The position numbers and the translations under genes were made by a program. This document shows positions 45,509 through 55,811 of a DNA stretch of 64,000 bases, in pieces. The stretch is from Liquorilactobacillus sicerae (GTDB lineage Bacteria; Bacillota; Bacilli; Lactobacillales; Lactobacillaceae), in assembly GCF_029916425.1 (NCBI RefSeq), contig NZ_JAHAVQ010000004.1, positions 62,001 to 126,000 of the forward strand. Reading direction: 5' to 3'. The notes below the pieces were generated by a model. It did no database searches. It was not told the origin of the DNA and was given only the letters and a program-made list of their open reading frames with translations. Position 1 is the stretch's first letter; each line of letters opens with the position of its first letter.

Positions 45509-46320
45509 ATAAAATGGGTTTTCGTCAACTAAAAGATCTACGTAATCAAGTGGCAGTCGTTACAGGTGCTTCCTCCGGTTTGGGTGAACAGATTGCTTAT
45601 CAATTAGCTCAAAAAGGTGCGATTGTCGTTGTTTGTGCTCGGCGGATCGAGCGTTTGCAGCAAGTCAGTCAGCGTTGCCAAGCTTTGTCAGGAAGACTAT
45701 CATTGCCACTGCAGGTTGATGTCAGTGATCCTGAGAAAATTGAGCAAGCTGTTACTCAAGTTGAAACAAAACTCGGACCAATTGCAGTTTTGGTAAATGA
45801 TGCTGGTTTTGGTTCAATGGAGAATTTCTTGCATTTTAAAATGTCAACAGCTGAAAAAATGTTTCGGGTCAATGTTTTGGGCCTGATGTATTTTACTCAA
45901 TTTGTTGGGCTAAAAATGGCCGCTCGAAAAACTGGAGCAATTGTTAATATTGCATCAATTGCTGGCAAGATTGCGACACCAAAATCAACAGTTTATTCGG
46001 CTACTAAATCAGCTGTGATCGGTTTTTCGAATGCGTTGCGGCTGGAATTAAAGCCATTTGGTATTTCAGTTTTAACTGTTAATCCTGGGCCAATTAAAAC
46101 TGACTTTTTTGCAATTGCTGATCAAACGGGTCATTATTTGGATCATATTGGCTGGTTAGCCTTGGAACCTGATAAACTCGCTGAGAAAATTGTTGCAGCA
46201 ATCGGTACTCGTCGTCGGGAAATTAATGCACCAGGCATTTTTGAATGGGCCTATCATTTTTATAATCTTTTTCCAGCAGCTGGAGATTTTTTAGCTGGCG
46301 GGCTCTTTAATCAAAAATAA
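45505..46320 (+). CDS. Short-chain dehydrogenase/reductase (YqjQ type)
   Basis: A 271-residue SDR oxidoreductase. The Rossmann motif [13 protein letters not shown] starts near residue 20, NDAGFG replaces NNAG near residue 98, and the catalytic set is Ser (NIASIAGKI), Tyr-x-x-x-Lys ([12 protein letters not shown]). PGPIKTDF follows. The C-terminus has a hydrophobic stretch that may sit on the membrane. It is next to rnz as yqjQ is in Bacillus and lactobacilli. The substrate is unknown. Confidence 0.9.
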   Translation: MNKMGFRQLKDLRNQVAVVTGASSGLGEQIAYQLAQKGAIVVVCARRIERLQQVSQRCQALSGRLSLPLQVDVSDPEKIEQAVTQVETKLGPIAVLVNDAGFGSMENFLHFKMSTAEKMFRVNVLGLMYFTQFVGLKMAARKTGAIVNIASIAGKIATPKSTVYSATKSAVIGFSNALRLELKPFGISVLTVNPGPIKTDFFAIADQTGHYLDHIGWLALEPDKLAEKIVAAIGTRRREINAPGIFEWAYHFYNLFPAAGDFLAGGLFNQK

Positions 46321-46333
46321 GGGGGTTGATTTA

Positions 46334-46678
46334 ATGAAAAATCAAGGACGCTTATTAAGTGCGATTGTATTAATTTTATTAGTGGCGGTTTTTGCCTTAC
46401 TAAATACGCAAAGAATTGTTTTACATTTGATTTTCTGGCAACCAGCATTTCCTTTAGTGATCGTGTTGATCGTTTCAGTCTTGATAGGGGCGTTGATAGC
46501 AGCTTTATTATCGACCGTTTCCATTTATCAATTGAAGAAACAAATTAAAGATTTGTCCCAAGATCATGATCAAATTGAAGAAAAAATCAAACAGAAATAT
46601 GATGAAAGATTGAGTCAGCAACAGAAGGTCTATCAAAAAAAGATCAATGCATTAAAAGGCCAGCTTGCTAAAAAATAA
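46334..46678 (+). CDS. LapA domain membrane protein
   Basis: A 114-residue protein with two membrane segments (residues about 8-26 and 40-62) and a cytoplasmic coiled coil (KKQIKDLSQDHDQIEEKIKQ). This is the LapA/DUF1049 layout; in enterobacteria LapA acts with LapB in envelope control, but in Gram-positives its role is unknown. It lies 13 bases after the SDR gene and 13 before recJ. Confidence 0.88.
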   Translation: MKNQGRLLSAIVLILLVAVFALLNTQRIVLHLIFWQPAFPLVIVLIVSVLIGALIAALLSTVSIYQLKKQIKDLSQDHDQIEEKIKQKYDERLSQQQKVYQKKINALKGQLAKK

Positions 46679-46691
46679 GGAGTTTTTATAA

Positions 46692-49001
46692 TTGTTGGAA
46701 GCAAAGTATTTGTGGCAGCCAGTTGCTGAACCTGAGGATGGACAAGTTAAATCTCTCGCCCAAGAATTATCAATCAGTGACTTACTGGCAAAGTTGTTGA
46801 TTGAACGTGGGATAAAAACCAAAGCAGCGGCGACAGTTTTTTTAACGCCAACAGTTGCTCAAATTGACGATCCATTTAAGCTACATGATTTAAAAAAGGC
46901 TGTTAATCGACTACAGCAAGCGATTGCTCAACAAGAGAGTATTACTGTTTACGGTGACTATGATGTGGATGGAATCACGGCTACTTCAGTTATGTATGAG
47001 GCGCTTGAACAATTAGGAGCCAAAGTTGATTATTATGTGCCAGATCGAATAACTGATGGATATGGTCCAAATTTAAAACGCTATCAGCAATTGATTGCAA
47101 ATAAAACGCAACTGATCGTAACGGTCGATAATGGCGTCGCTGGTTTTGAGCCAATTGAATATGCGCAACAGCATGGTGTTGATGTGATTGTGACTGATCA
47201 CCATTCCTTTGGAGGAAAAATGCCGCCAGCCTATGCAATTGTTCATCCAGCTTTTCCTGGCAAGAATTACTCCTGCCCAGATTTGGCAGGAGTTGGAGTA
47301 GCTTTTAAAGTTGTCTGTGGTCTGTTGGAAGAAATACCGCAAGAAATGCTAGATCTGGTGGCATTGGGAACGATTGCTGATGTGATGAAACTGACTGGAG
47401 AAAACCGAGCTTTGGTCAAGTTTGGCTTGCAAGTCTTGCAGCAGACACAGCGAGTGGGTCTAACTGCCTTGGCAAAAAAGGCTAATGTAAAGCTTAGTCA
47501 AGCAGATGAAGAAACGGTTGCTTTTAGTTTTGCGCCACGGTTGAACTCACTGGGCAGACTAGCTGAAGCAACAGATGGTGTCGAGTTGCTAACGACTTTT
47601 GATGAACAAAGAGCTGATGAGTTAGCTGACAAGATTGAAAAGCTCAATGAACAGCGGCAAAAGTTGGCTGAAAAGATGACTAAGGCAGCTTTAGAGCAAC
47701 TGTCGTCTCAACCGGACAATTTGGTTAATTTAGTTGCAGCATCTGATTGGCCAATTGGTCTTTTAGGAATCGTTGCCAGTCGTTTAGTAGAAAAGACGGG
47801 CAAACCAAGCTTGGTGTTCAATTTGAATCAGCGGTCACAACTGGCTAAAGGGTCTGGCCGGTCAGTTGTTGCCTTTGATTTGTTTCAAGCCTTAGCCCCC
47901 AATCGTGACTTGTTAACGGCATTTGGGGGTCACCAGCAAGCGTGTGGCTTAACTTTGCCAAGCGCTAAGTTGCCCCAGTTGCAGGAAATTTTAAATCAAG
48001 CAGCTGACCGGCAGGGGTTAAGAACTACTGAACGTGAAAAGCTTCAAGTAGCCGCAGCTTTATCGGTTGGTCAAGTAGATTTAAGCTTATTTGATCAACT
48101 GAAACGGCTAAAACCTTTTGGCAACGGCAATCCGCAACCAATTTTTTCCTTTAAGAATTATCAGCTCAAAGATGCTCGATTAATTGGTAAACAAAAAAAT
48201 CATTTACAATTTAAATTAACTGAAGGTCAAAAAGAAATCAGTGCAATTGATTTCTTTGTCGGCAATGAAGGCAAGTACCTGACTGAAGATCCACCAGCTT
48301 TTGATTTCGTGGGACACTTAACGCTTAATCATTGGCGTGATCAATCACGAATCCAAGTTATTGTTGATGATCTCGCAGCTAAAAGACCAGTGATTTGTGA
48401 TTTACGCTCGCTGAAAGATAAGAAAGCAAGTTTGAAAAAAACGGGAGCTTATTTTTTCTTCAAAGAGAAGCATTTTTTGAAATTAAAAAAAATATTGCCA
48501 GAAAGGGCGCAAGCAATCGTTGGTGTGCAACAACTTGAAGAAACTTTAAGCCAAGATCATTTAGTTTTGGTTGATTGCCCAGACTCTTTAATAGAACTGG
48601 AGAAGCTTTTAAAAGCTATTCAGCCACAGTTGCTTGATTTGATATTTTTGCCTTCCATTGATTTGCGACAACCATTACCTTCGCACAATGATTTGGCGAA
48701 AGTCTATCGTTTTGCAGTTAGTCATCAGCAGATAAATTTAAAAAACGACTTAATGAAGTTAGCTGAATATCTGCAAATTAATAAAGAAACATTGATTTTT
48801 ACAATACAGCTGTTTTTTGAAGCAGGATTTGTTAAAATAAAAGATGGGCTGATGACCGGGAATCTAAGCCAAAAAAAGGTTGATTTGACTCAAACGGCCA
48901 GTTATCGTTCGAGAATTAAGCAGATTAAGACCCAAAAGATTCTAAATGATAGCAAAACAGCTGACTTAAAAAAATGGATCATCCAGTTTCTAATTGATTA
49001 A
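46692..49001 (+). CDS. recJ: Single-stranded-DNA-specific exonuclease RecJ
   Basis: A 769-residue 5'-3' exonuclease for recombination and mismatch repair. DHH motifs are [14 protein letters not shown] near residue 85, [23 protein letters not shown] and LNSLGRL, followed by DHHA1 [10 protein letters not shown] and [12 protein letters not shown]. The C-terminal 200 residues are a Firmicute-type extension. The start is TTG 46692 (or 46695) after AAGGAG; no ATG is in place. It sits upstream of apt as in Bacillus. Confidence 0.95.
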   Translation: MLEAKYLWQPVAEPEDGQVKSLAQELSISDLLAKLLIERGIKTKAAATVFLTPTVAQIDDPFKLHDLKKAVNRLQQAIAQQESITVYGDYDVDGITATSVMYEALEQLGAKVDYYVPDRITDGYGPNLKRYQQLIANKTQLIVTVDNGVAGFEPIEYAQQHGVDVIVTDHHSFGGKMPPAYAIVHPAFPGKNYSCPDLAGVGVAFKVVCGLLEEIPQEMLDLVALGTIADVMKLTGENRALVKFGLQVLQQTQRVGLTALAKKANVKLSQADEETVAFSFAPRLNSLGRLAEATDGVELLTTFDEQRADELADKIEKLNEQRQKLAEKMTKAALEQLSSQPDNLVNLVAASDWPIGLLGIVASRLVEKTGKPSLVFNLNQRSQLAKGSGRSVVAFDLFQALAPNRDLLTAFGGHQQACGLTLPSAKLPQLQEILNQAADRQGLRTTEREKLQVAAALSVGQVDLSLFDQLKRLKPFGNGNPQPIFSFKNYQLKDARLIGKQKNHLQFKLTEGQKEISAIDFFVGNEGKYLTEDPPAFDFVGHLTLNHWRDQSRIQVIVDDLAAKRPVICDLRSLKDKKASLKKTGAYFFFKEKHFLKLKKILPERAQAIVGVQQLEETLSQDHLVLVDCPDSLIELEKLLKAIQPQLLDLIFLPSIDLRQPLPSHNDLAKVYRFAVSHQQINLKNDLMKLAEYLQINKETLIFTIQLFFEAGFVKIKDGLMTGNLSQKKVDLTQTASYRSRIKQIKTQKILNDSKTADLKKWIIQFLID

Positions 49002-49014
49002 AGGGGCGTTTATA

Positions 49015-49533
49015 ATGGCAGTAGATTTAACAAAATATGTGGCAAGTATTCCTGATTTTCCTGAAAAAGGAATTATTTTTCGTGACCTTTCCCCATTAAT
49101 GGCAGATGGCACAGCTTATCGTCAAGCAACTGATCAAATTGTTCAGTTTGCTAAGGATAAGAATGTTGAAATGATTGTTGGACCTGAAGCGCGTGGCTTT
49201 ATTGTTGGCTGCCCGGTCGCATATGAACTGGGGGTCGGTTTTGCACCTGCCAGGAAGAAAGGCAAACTGCCACGAGAGACAGTTAAGGCTACCTATCAGT
49301 TAGAATATGGGACTTCAGAGTTGTATCTTCATCGTGATGCAGTTAAACCTGGACAGCGTGTTTTGGTAACTGATGATCTCTTGGCAACTGGTGGAACAAT
49401 CAGTGCGACGATCGACTTGGTTAAGCAGCTGGGCGGAATCGTAGTTGGCTGTGCCTTTATTATTGAATTAGATGCCTTGAAAGGCCGGGAGAGAATCAAG
49501 GACTATGATGTATTAACTTTGATGCATTTTTAA
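49015..49533 (+). CDS. apt: Adenine phosphoribosyltransferase
   Basis: A 172-residue salvage enzyme that makes AMP from adenine and PRPP. It shows [41 protein letters not shown] and the PRPP loop [14 protein letters not shown]. The ATG at 49015 has an AAGGGGCG site; an in-frame ATG 21 bases earlier lies in recJ and lacks one. Confidence 0.97.
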   Translation: MAVDLTKYVASIPDFPEKGIIFRDLSPLMADGTAYRQATDQIVQFAKDKNVEMIVGPEARGFIVGCPVAYELGVGFAPARKKGKLPRETVKATYQLEYGTSELYLHRDAVKPGQRVLVTDDLLATGGTISATIDLVKQLGGIVVGCAFIIELDALKGRERIKDYDVLTLMHF

Positions 49534-49570
49534 AGTTGGAATAAAAATAATGATTTGGAAATAACAAAAA

Positions 49571-49600
49571 GGAGGCTGGAAATTTATTTTTCCAGCCTCC
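49571..49600. terminator. Hairpin between apt and the KtrA-like gene
   Basis: A perfect GGAGGCTGGAAA/TTTCCAGCCTCC stem with a six-base loop. The T tract after it is interrupted (ACTGTAATTTTT), so termination may be partial. Confidence 0.65.
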
Positions 49601-49628
49601 ACTGTAATTTTTAGAAAGGAGGATCTCT

Positions 49629-50294
49629 TTGACGAAAGAAACTTTTGCAATCATCGGCTTGGGACGTTTTGGCGGCAGCGTGTGTGAGACCTTAGTGCAA
49701 GGTGGAGCCGAAGTCTTGGTCCTTGATAAAAGTGAAGCTCGAATCAATAGTTATAAAGAAATTGCAACCCAAGCAATAATTGGTGATGCGCAGGATGAGA
49801 ACACTTTAAAATCGATCGGTATTCGAAATTTTGATCATGTGATCGTTGCAATTGGTGAAGATATTCAGGCTAGTATTTTAGTAACATTAATGGTCAAGGA
49901 ACTAGGTGTCAAGCAGGTGACTGCCAAGGCGCAAAATAAATATCATGCCAAAGTTCTAAAAAAACTAGGTGTCGATAAGGTCGTTCATCCCGAAAAAGAA
50001 ATGGGTATCAGGATTGGCAAGAGTCTTTTGTCGCAAAATATGCTAGACTATTTGGATTTGTCACCAAATGTTTTGATTGCCGAAATCAAAGTTTCTAGTC
50101 AAAAGTTGGTTGGCCGGACTTTGATCGAGTTGAACTTTCGCAATCGATATCATCTAAATGTCATTGCAGTCAAACGGCAAGATGAAATTATTATCTCACC
50201 GCAAGCGGCTCAGGAACTGCAATTTGATGACAGTCTGCTAGTAGTTGGAAAGACCAAAGATGTTGAACATTTCAGCTCGGTAATTGCTGATTAA
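49629..50294 (+). CDS. Potassium channel gating protein (KtrA/TrkA, RCK type)
   Basis: A 221-residue cytoplasmic ring subunit controlling a K+ channel. The RCK_N Rossmann motif FAIIGLGRFGGSVCETL is at the start, followed by VLDKSEARI and GDAQDENTL; the RCK_C (TrkA_C) domain covers about residues 135-221. Starts at TTG 49629 eight bases after AAAGGAGG. The membrane partner KtrB is not in the window. It runs four bases into the convergent yfhO-like gene. Confidence 0.9.
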   Translation: MTKETFAIIGLGRFGGSVCETLVQGGAEVLVLDKSEARINSYKEIATQAIIGDAQDENTLKSIGIRNFDHVIVAIGEDIQASILVTLMVKELGVKQVTAKAQNKYHAKVLKKLGVDKVVHPEKEMGIRIGKSLLSQNMLDYLDLSPNVLIAEIKVSSQKLVGRTLIELNFRNRYHLNVIAVKRQDEIIISPQAAQELQFDDSLLVVGKTKDVEHFSSVIAD

Positions 50295-52933
50295 TGATGA
50301 GTACGTCTTTTTACTGGTTGCCAAAACCAGCCTAAGATTAAGCAACAGCCAAGCGAAATTAAAGTGATAACTAAACCAAGCATTAAATAAGGCGGCTGAT
50401 AAATTAAGGTGATTCGTTGCTGGCCTTTACCGTGAGTCGTGATTCCAATGAACATTCCTTGAATCTTTTTGAGGGATGTTTTTTTGCCGTTAATTTTTGC
50501 TTGCCAACCTTGGGCGTATGGAATAGTCGTTGCTACTAACTGTTTTTTCTTAGTTGAATTAAAGTTGATCGTCAAGCTGCGCTCAGATAATTTTTTGACC
50601 TGTGGCTCCTGGTTCTTAAGTTGGTGGATCCTTTTTTCAACTAAATGATTTTTCATTCGATAAAGCACAAAATGATTCAACCAGAGTGAAGGTTTTTTAA
50701 ATTTGACGGTTAGTACTATTTCTTGGCCTTTGGCATGGTTGGCTAAATTAACAATCACCGTATGACGAAAGGTTTCATACTGATTTAATTGCCGATTATT
50801 TAAATAGAAAGTTGCATTGTCAGAATCCAAAGAAGATCCTAGCGTCAAATAATATGAGTCATTGGTCTTTGGCGTAAATTTAAAAATAATTTGCGAGACC
50901 TTGCCAAGATTTTTTCGTTTGAAAATGGCATCTGTTAGTTTTAATTGTTGATTAACATTTTGAAAAACTACTTCATTAAAGTTTTGCGGAACAAAGTATT
51001 GATCTGTTAAATGACCAGTTGCGTGCGCTAACCATTGTGTCTGAAAGTTAATTGGATCATCATAATAGCTTTTGAATTGCAAAAGGTGCCGATTTGCCAA
51101 GTAAGCAAATGGTAAACTATTTGAATTACGATAAATCTCAGTTAATTTTGTTGTGCCAACTTTTTGATAGCTCTTTAAATCAGGTTTTTCGGTCAATTGA
51201 TTTAGGGGTTGGCCATTGTTAGTTTGTCCCAGCTGCTTAGGATTAATAAAATATTTCATACCTAACAAAGCATCTGAAATTAGGGTTCCATTTGAATAAG
51301 TGACATAATTATCACCATCAGGATCGCCAAGTTGACCATAAAAGTCCGGAATACTTTTTTCCATGGCCGAGCTGAAATAGGAACCAGCATATAAATCATG
51401 AGCGATTCCATCATTCTTGGTCCGACTATAGACTTGTCCGGTGCGATAGAATCCTTGATCAAGTTGTTTAAGCTTTTTAGCATCAGCGGCTAAAGAATTT
51501 GTTGGTTGTTGATATTCCTTTTGACTTAAATAACTGAGATTATTAAGTGAAAAATAGGCATTAATCGTTACTTCGGCAATGACTGCCGTCAAAAGTAGTA
51601 ACCATTTAATAAAGTTAAATGAGTGCCAGTGAACAAATAATAAAAACCAAATAATAGCTGCAAAAAAACAACTCAGCAAGAGATTTCTAGTTGTCACAAA
51701 GGAAAATTGATTGCGATTCAAATAAGTATAACCTAAAATTGCGGCATAAATTAACAAGCTACTGCTAGCTGGACCCCAGCAAGGCCAAGTCAATTTTGCC
51801 AAAGCTCGTCCCGCCAGCAGCAACATCCAAAAGGTCACAATAAAAGAAAAGCGATAAGGATACCAAACCGGAAACTGCATACCATGCCAGAAAAGATCGA
51901 GTGGTTCAAAGCAAAGTGATAAGAAAAGAAAGGCTGAGATCAACAAGGCAGCGACCTTTTCCCGTCCAGCAATCTGCTTAACTCCAAAATAAGAAATAAA
52001 GCCAATTAGTCCTAATGATCCCAGAAAAATATTTGGCAGACCACTTGGCATTTGCTGGAAATTAAAGGTGCCAATGACTAATTTAGCCAACATTTTAAAT
52101 GGAAAGTATTCAAATTTAAAATGGATAATTTGTTGAGTATACTGTCCCTTACTTTTTAACAACGAATAAAAGGTTGGTAAGATAATTACAGCTGCCAAGC
52201 CAGCGGCTAATAGTGAGGCACTGATGAATTTTAATAATCGGCTGGTGAAAGCTTTGAAATCAGTCCAGTTAATAATCGATAGCCAGAAAAAATATAACGC
52301 CAAAAAAATACAGATCATATAAGCCATGTAATAATTGATGATCAAGGTCAAAGCTAAGACGATCGAAAAACCAAGGCGTTGTTTTTGGTCAAGCAACAAG
52401 CGATTCAGAAAATAGCAAACCAGTGGTAATAAGATAGCTGCGTCCAGCCAAAGCAAATTTAATTGGTAAGAAACAAACCACCCCATCAAAGCATAACTGA
52501 CACTTAACATGATAACTTTTAGATCAGTTAATGCTTGGGTTTTTTTGATAAACCAGGCAAAACTGAGCCCAGCGAATGCGTACTTTAAAATTGTGATCAA
52601 AAAAATAGCTGCATCGATATTTTTAGCTGGAAAGAGCAATAACAGCAGATTAAATGGACTTAACAAATAATAAGCCCACTCACCAAGCATTTCACCTCCC
52701 AGAGCCTTGGAAAATGAGTAAAAGAAACTAGAGGGATGATGGAGCAGCGTATTGCGAAAAAAAGCAAAAAAATCGACATATTGCTGACCTAGGTCAACTG
52801 TCAGCAAGCTGCTACTGCCAAAAGGATACATTTGTCGGCTGATAAAATAGCAACTCATCAAAATTAATGGTATAAAAAAGCTCAAGATAAAGGCATAATT
52901 GTGTTTGAAAAAATTGCTGATTTTAGTTTTCAT
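50291..52933 (-). CDS. YfhO family multi-spanning membrane protein
   Basis: An 880-residue protein with about 12-14 membrane segments in the first 480 residues (LMSCYFISRQMYPFGSSSLL with the family-typical TVDLGQQYVDFFAFFRNTL), then an extracellular beta-rich domain and a last membrane segment near residue 860. This is the PF09586/YfhO layout, related to GT-C glycosyltransferases; homologues glycosylate teichoic acids. An Asp in the first loop (VDLGQQ) may be catalytic. GGAG precedes the ATG and a TATAAT is at 52975-52970 on this strand. Confidence 0.9.
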   Translation of the reverse strand: MKTKISNFFKHNYAFILSFFIPLILMSCYFISRQMYPFGSSSLLTVDLGQQYVDFFAFFRNTLLHHPSSFFYSFSKALGGEMLGEWAYYLLSPFNLLLLLFPAKNIDAAIFLITILKYAFAGLSFAWFIKKTQALTDLKVIMLSVSYALMGWFVSYQLNLLWLDAAILLPLVCYFLNRLLLDQKQRLGFSIVLALTLIINYYMAYMICIFLALYFFWLSIINWTDFKAFTSRLLKFISASLLAAGLAAVIILPTFYSLLKSKGQYTQQIIHFKFEYFPFKMLAKLVIGTFNFQQMPSGLPNIFLGSLGLIGFISYFGVKQIAGREKVAALLISAFLFLSLCFEPLDLFWHGMQFPVWYPYRFSFIVTFWMLLLAGRALAKLTWPCWGPASSSLLIYAAILGYTYLNRNQFSFVTTRNLLLSCFFAAIIWFLLFVHWHSFNFIKWLLLLTAVIAEVTINAYFSLNNLSYLSQKEYQQPTNSLAADAKKLKQLDQGFYRTGQVYSRTKNDGIAHDLYAGSYFSSAMEKSIPDFYGQLGDPDGDNYVTYSNGTLISDALLGMKYFINPKQLGQTNNGQPLNQLTEKPDLKSYQKVGTTKLTEIYRNSNSLPFAYLANRHLLQFKSYYDDPINFQTQWLAHATGHLTDQYFVPQNFNEVVFQNVNQQLKLTDAIFKRKNLGKVSQIIFKFTPKTNDSYYLTLGSSLDSDNATFYLNNRQLNQYETFRHTVIVNLANHAKGQEIVLTVKFKKPSLWLNHFVLYRMKNHLVEKRIHQLKNQEPQVKKLSERSLTINFNSTKKKQLVATTIPYAQGWQAKINGKKTSLKKIQGMFIGITTHGKGQQRITLIYQPPYLMLGLVITLISLGCCLILGWFWQPVKRRTHH

Positions 52934-53114
52934 GAAATAACTCCTTTGGAATTTCCAATGTTACTTACTATTATAACGTGAATTAAAGAATTAAAGATGG
53001 AGATTTTATTAAAATTTGGTCTAAAGTCAACAAAAGTAGAAAGTCTATGGTAGGATAAAAGAGTGTTGAAAAAAAATACCTTACCAAGAAATGTTAATTA
53101 AGGAGTCGGAATCA

Positions 53115-55172
53115 GTGAAATTTTTAAGAAGAAGTCAAGAAAAAAAGAAACGAATTAAATCGCGGATCCCTTTCCGTTTAAATTTTCTGTTCTTTATTGT
53201 TTTTTTACTGTTTGCGGCTTTGATCATTCAGCTAGCACATCTACAAATCGCTGAAAAGAATAAATTTGATGCCGAAATCAACAGTACCGACACTAAAACT
53301 GAAACTAAAAATGTTCAGCGTGGAATGATTTACGATTCAACAGGGAAAGTCTTGGTCGCTAATAACGCTTCGCGGGCAATTACCTATACTAAACCATTAA
53401 GTGTTACAACGACGAAGATGTACCAAATTGCTAATCGATTGGTAAAAGTTGCTGATTTCGATACGGCCAGTCTAACTGCATCAAATAAGGCGGATTATTA
53501 TTTAGCGATTCCGGCGCATTTAAAACAAGTTGAAAAAGCAGTCGAAAAGCAAAAAGGAAAACTGGGTAGTTCTGAATTGTATCGTCAAGAAGTAATCTAT
53601 GTCAAAAAGCATAAACTCACGCAGAACTTTACTTCAAACCAAAAACAGGCCGCTTTGGTTTATTCTAAAATGAATGGTGCTTATGCTTTATCAACGGTTT
53701 ATTTGAAATATAGTGGTGTTTCAGATCAGGAAATGGCGCGGATCGGTGAAAATCTGACTGAGTTACCGGGAGTCAAAGTTGGTACAAGCTGGTCAAGAAG
53801 CTATCCAAATGGCAACTCAGTCAAGAGTGTGATTGGAACAGTAACTAGTCATAAACAAGGATTACCAAGTGATCAGATCAATAGCCTATTAGCAGAAGGT
53901 TATTCGCGGGATGATAGCGTTGGTTCCAGTTATATCGAATCACGCTATGAAAATGTTCTGAAAGGAACTAAATCAGTTATTACGCTAGAAACACAGAATA
54001 ATAAGATAACTAAAGAAGTTAAAACTTATGGTGGCAAGCGTGGTGATAATTTAGTTTTAACAATCAATGCCAAATTCCAGCAGCAGGTTCAAAATATTGT
54101 TAAGTCTGCAGTTAAAAACAATGCGGGTAGCAATCCATATTTAGCAGGCGGTTATGCAGTAGTTATGAATCCTAAAACTGGTGGGATTTATGCTTTAGCG
54201 GGTGTTAGTCGAAATCTTAAGACTGGCAAAATTTCCGAAAATGCTTTGGGTGCAATTAATCAGTCATTTGTAATGGGGTCAGTTGTTAAAGGGGCAACCG
54301 TGATGGGCGGTTTATTGTCTGGAGCAATCACACCAGAAAACAATACTATGACTGATATGCCAATCAAACTGAAAGGAACAGCAACTAAGGCTTCTTGGTT
54401 CAACAAAACTGGATCAGATAATATGTCTTTGACAGCTGAAGATGCTTTAATGGTTTCTTCTAACTCATATATGATGCAGTTGGCTATGCGTGAAGGTGGT
54501 TTTCAATATAGTGAGAATGCCGGGTTAGATTTGCCAACTTCGATTTTTAGCAAATTGCGGGGATATTTTAAGCAATTTGGCTTAGGTGTTAAAACAGGTA
54601 TTGATATCCCTGGTGAAGCTTCCGGCTTTGAAGGACCAGCTAACCAGAAAAATATTGGTAAAGCACTTGACTTATCTTTTGGAAACTACGATTCATATAC
54701 GACGCTTCAATTGGCTCAATATATTTCAACGATTGCTAATGGTGGTTATCGTTTGCAACCGCATATTTTACAGTCAATTAGATCAAGTAATAGTAATGGA
54801 ACTTTAGGTCGAACGGTTTACGAATTTGAACCAAATGTTTTAAATGTCGTTGAAGCAACTTCTGCTCAGTGGAATGTTGTTAAAACAGGTCTGTGGGATG
54901 TAGTTCACGGTACCAACTCGTTGCGGACTGGGACGGTGTTGACTGATGTAAAGCCGGCAGTTGCGGCAAAGACCGGGACAGCTGAAACATTCCATGGCTC
55001 AACAGAAACGGAAACAGATAGTATTGTCACTTATGCCCCATATAAAAATGCTAAGGTGGTCATTGCATTGGCTTTTCCAGGAATGGCTAGTGGTAACTCA
55101 ACTCATATCAGTACTGAAACACCGAAATCAATCTACTCAGCTTTTTGGAAAACAGTTGAAAGTAATAAATAA
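53115..55172 (+). CDS. Class B penicillin-binding protein (PBP2/PbpA type)
   Basis: A 685-residue transpeptidase. A basic N-terminus and one membrane segment (about residues 24-44) precede the dimerisation domain (NVQRGMIYDSTGKVL). The transpeptidase shows SVVK with nucleophile Ser389 and Lys392, SSN at 448-450 and KTGT from Lys619. I chose GTG 53115, ten bases after AAGGAG; an in-frame ATG at 53091 puts that site inside the gene. It likely works in septal or side-wall synthesis with SEDS proteins, but no SEDS gene is in the window. Confidence 0.92.
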   Translation: MKFLRRSQEKKKRIKSRIPFRLNFLFFIVFLLFAALIIQLAHLQIAEKNKFDAEINSTDTKTETKNVQRGMIYDSTGKVLVANNASRAITYTKPLSVTTTKMYQIANRLVKVADFDTASLTASNKADYYLAIPAHLKQVEKAVEKQKGKLGSSELYRQEVIYVKKHKLTQNFTSNQKQAALVYSKMNGAYALSTVYLKYSGVSDQEMARIGENLTELPGVKVGTSWSRSYPNGNSVKSVIGTVTSHKQGLPSDQINSLLAEGYSRDDSVGSSYIESRYENVLKGTKSVITLETQNNKITKEVKTYGGKRGDNLVLTINAKFQQQVQNIVKSAVKNNAGSNPYLAGGYAVVMNPKTGGIYALAGVSRNLKTGKISENALGAINQSFVMGSVVKGATVMGGLLSGAITPENNTMTDMPIKLKGTATKASWFNKTGSDNMSLTAEDALMVSSNSYMMQLAMREGGFQYSENAGLDLPTSIFSKLRGYFKQFGLGVKTGIDIPGEASGFEGPANQKNIGKALDLSFGNYDSYTTLQLAQYISTIANGGYRLQPHILQSIRSSNSNGTLGRTVYEFEPNVLNVVEATSAQWNVVKTGLWDVVHGTNSLRTGTVLTDVKPAVAAKTGTAETFHGSTETETDSIVTYAPYKNAKVVIALAFPGMASGNSTHISTETPKSIYSAFWKTVESNK

Positions 55173-55234
55173 TTATCTGTCAAGTAAAATTGCTTAACAA
55201 ATGTATAAAAAAACTAGCGCTCAAACAAAAAAAA

Positions 55235-55243
55235 TGATATGAT
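55235..55243 (+). promoter_or_regulatory. Extended -10 promoter of rpmG
   Basis: TGA immediately before TATGAT at 55238-55243, an extended -10 element 58 bases before the rpmG start; no clear -35. Confidence 0.5.
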
Positions 55244-55300
55244 AAAAAACGTTGAGGCTGACAAGCTTTTAATTTTTAAAAGTGTTAAGGAGGGGCAAGA

Positions 55301-55450
55301 ATGCGGGTCAACATTACATTGGAATGTACCGAATGCCACGAACGGACTTATTTGACAAATAAAAACAAGCGTAATAATCCTGATCGCTTGGAATTGAAGA
55401 AATATTGTCCACGTGACAAAAAGGTAACTTTGCATCGTGAAACAAAATAA
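55301..55450 (+). CDS. rpmG: Ribosomal protein L33
   Basis: A 49-residue 50S protein ([38 protein letters not shown]). Three of the four zinc-ribbon cysteines are present, CTEC and a single C in YCPRD, the usual partly degraded form in lactobacilli. AAGGAGGGG precedes the ATG. It is monocistronic, with its own terminator. Confidence 0.95.
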   Translation: MRVNITLECTECHERTYLTNKNKRNNPDRLELKKYCPRDKKVTLHRETK

Positions 55451-55456
55451 CAGGAT

Positions 55457-55482
55457 AACAGGAAGTCTCCTGTTTTTTTTTG
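55457..55482 (+). terminator. Terminator after rpmG
   Basis: AACAGGA and TCCTGTT around an AGTC loop, followed by a long T-run. Confidence 0.85.
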
Positions 55483-55580
55483 TTTTTTTAGAAAGCGTTA
55501 ACTAAAATAAGTATGTAAATGTTTGTTGAGTTGAGTTTAAAAAATATAATTTTTCCTTTATAATAATGGAGGATGTTTGT

Positions 55581-55811
55581 GTGAAAACACTTTATGATGT
55601 ACAGCAGCTTTTAAAAAAATTCGGAATCTATGTATACGTTGGGAAACGTTTGTGGGATATAGAATTAATGGCTTTGGAGCTAGATCATTTGCATCAAAGC
55701 CATGCAATCGATGATCAAATTTTTATCAAAGCCCGGCTGGTTTTAACACGTGAACATCATTTAGAAGAAGAACGTGAAAAAGAAAAATCTGGAGGCGAAA
55801 AATTTGAATAA
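55581..55811 (+). CDS. yqgQ: YqgQ family small protein (DUF910)
   Basis: A 76-residue helical protein (KTLYDVQQLLKKFGIYVYVGKRLWDIELMALELD) with a charged Glu/Lys tail. The GTG at 55581 is eight bases after GGAGG; the ATG at 55566 overlaps that site. It is next to the glucokinase gene, as yqgQ is next to glcK in Bacillus, and overlaps it by eight bases. Function unknown; nucleic-acid binding has been suggested from the fold. Confidence 0.9.
   Translation: MKTLYDVQQLLKKFGIYVYVGKRLWDIELMALELDHLHQSHAIDDQIFIKARLVLTREHHLEEEREKEKSGGEKFE

Noticed and set aside
50291-50294. Four-base convergent overlap of the KtrA-like and YfhO genes
   Set aside because: Overlapping stops are common in compact genomes and no antisense function can be inferred.
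55178-55203. TGTCAAG...CTTAACA inverted repeat before rpmG, sharing 12 bases with the yceD-rpmF promoter region
   Set aside because: A shared regulator of L32 and L33 genes was tempting, but many 12-base matches are expected by chance in 64 kb and the site does not align with a promoter here.
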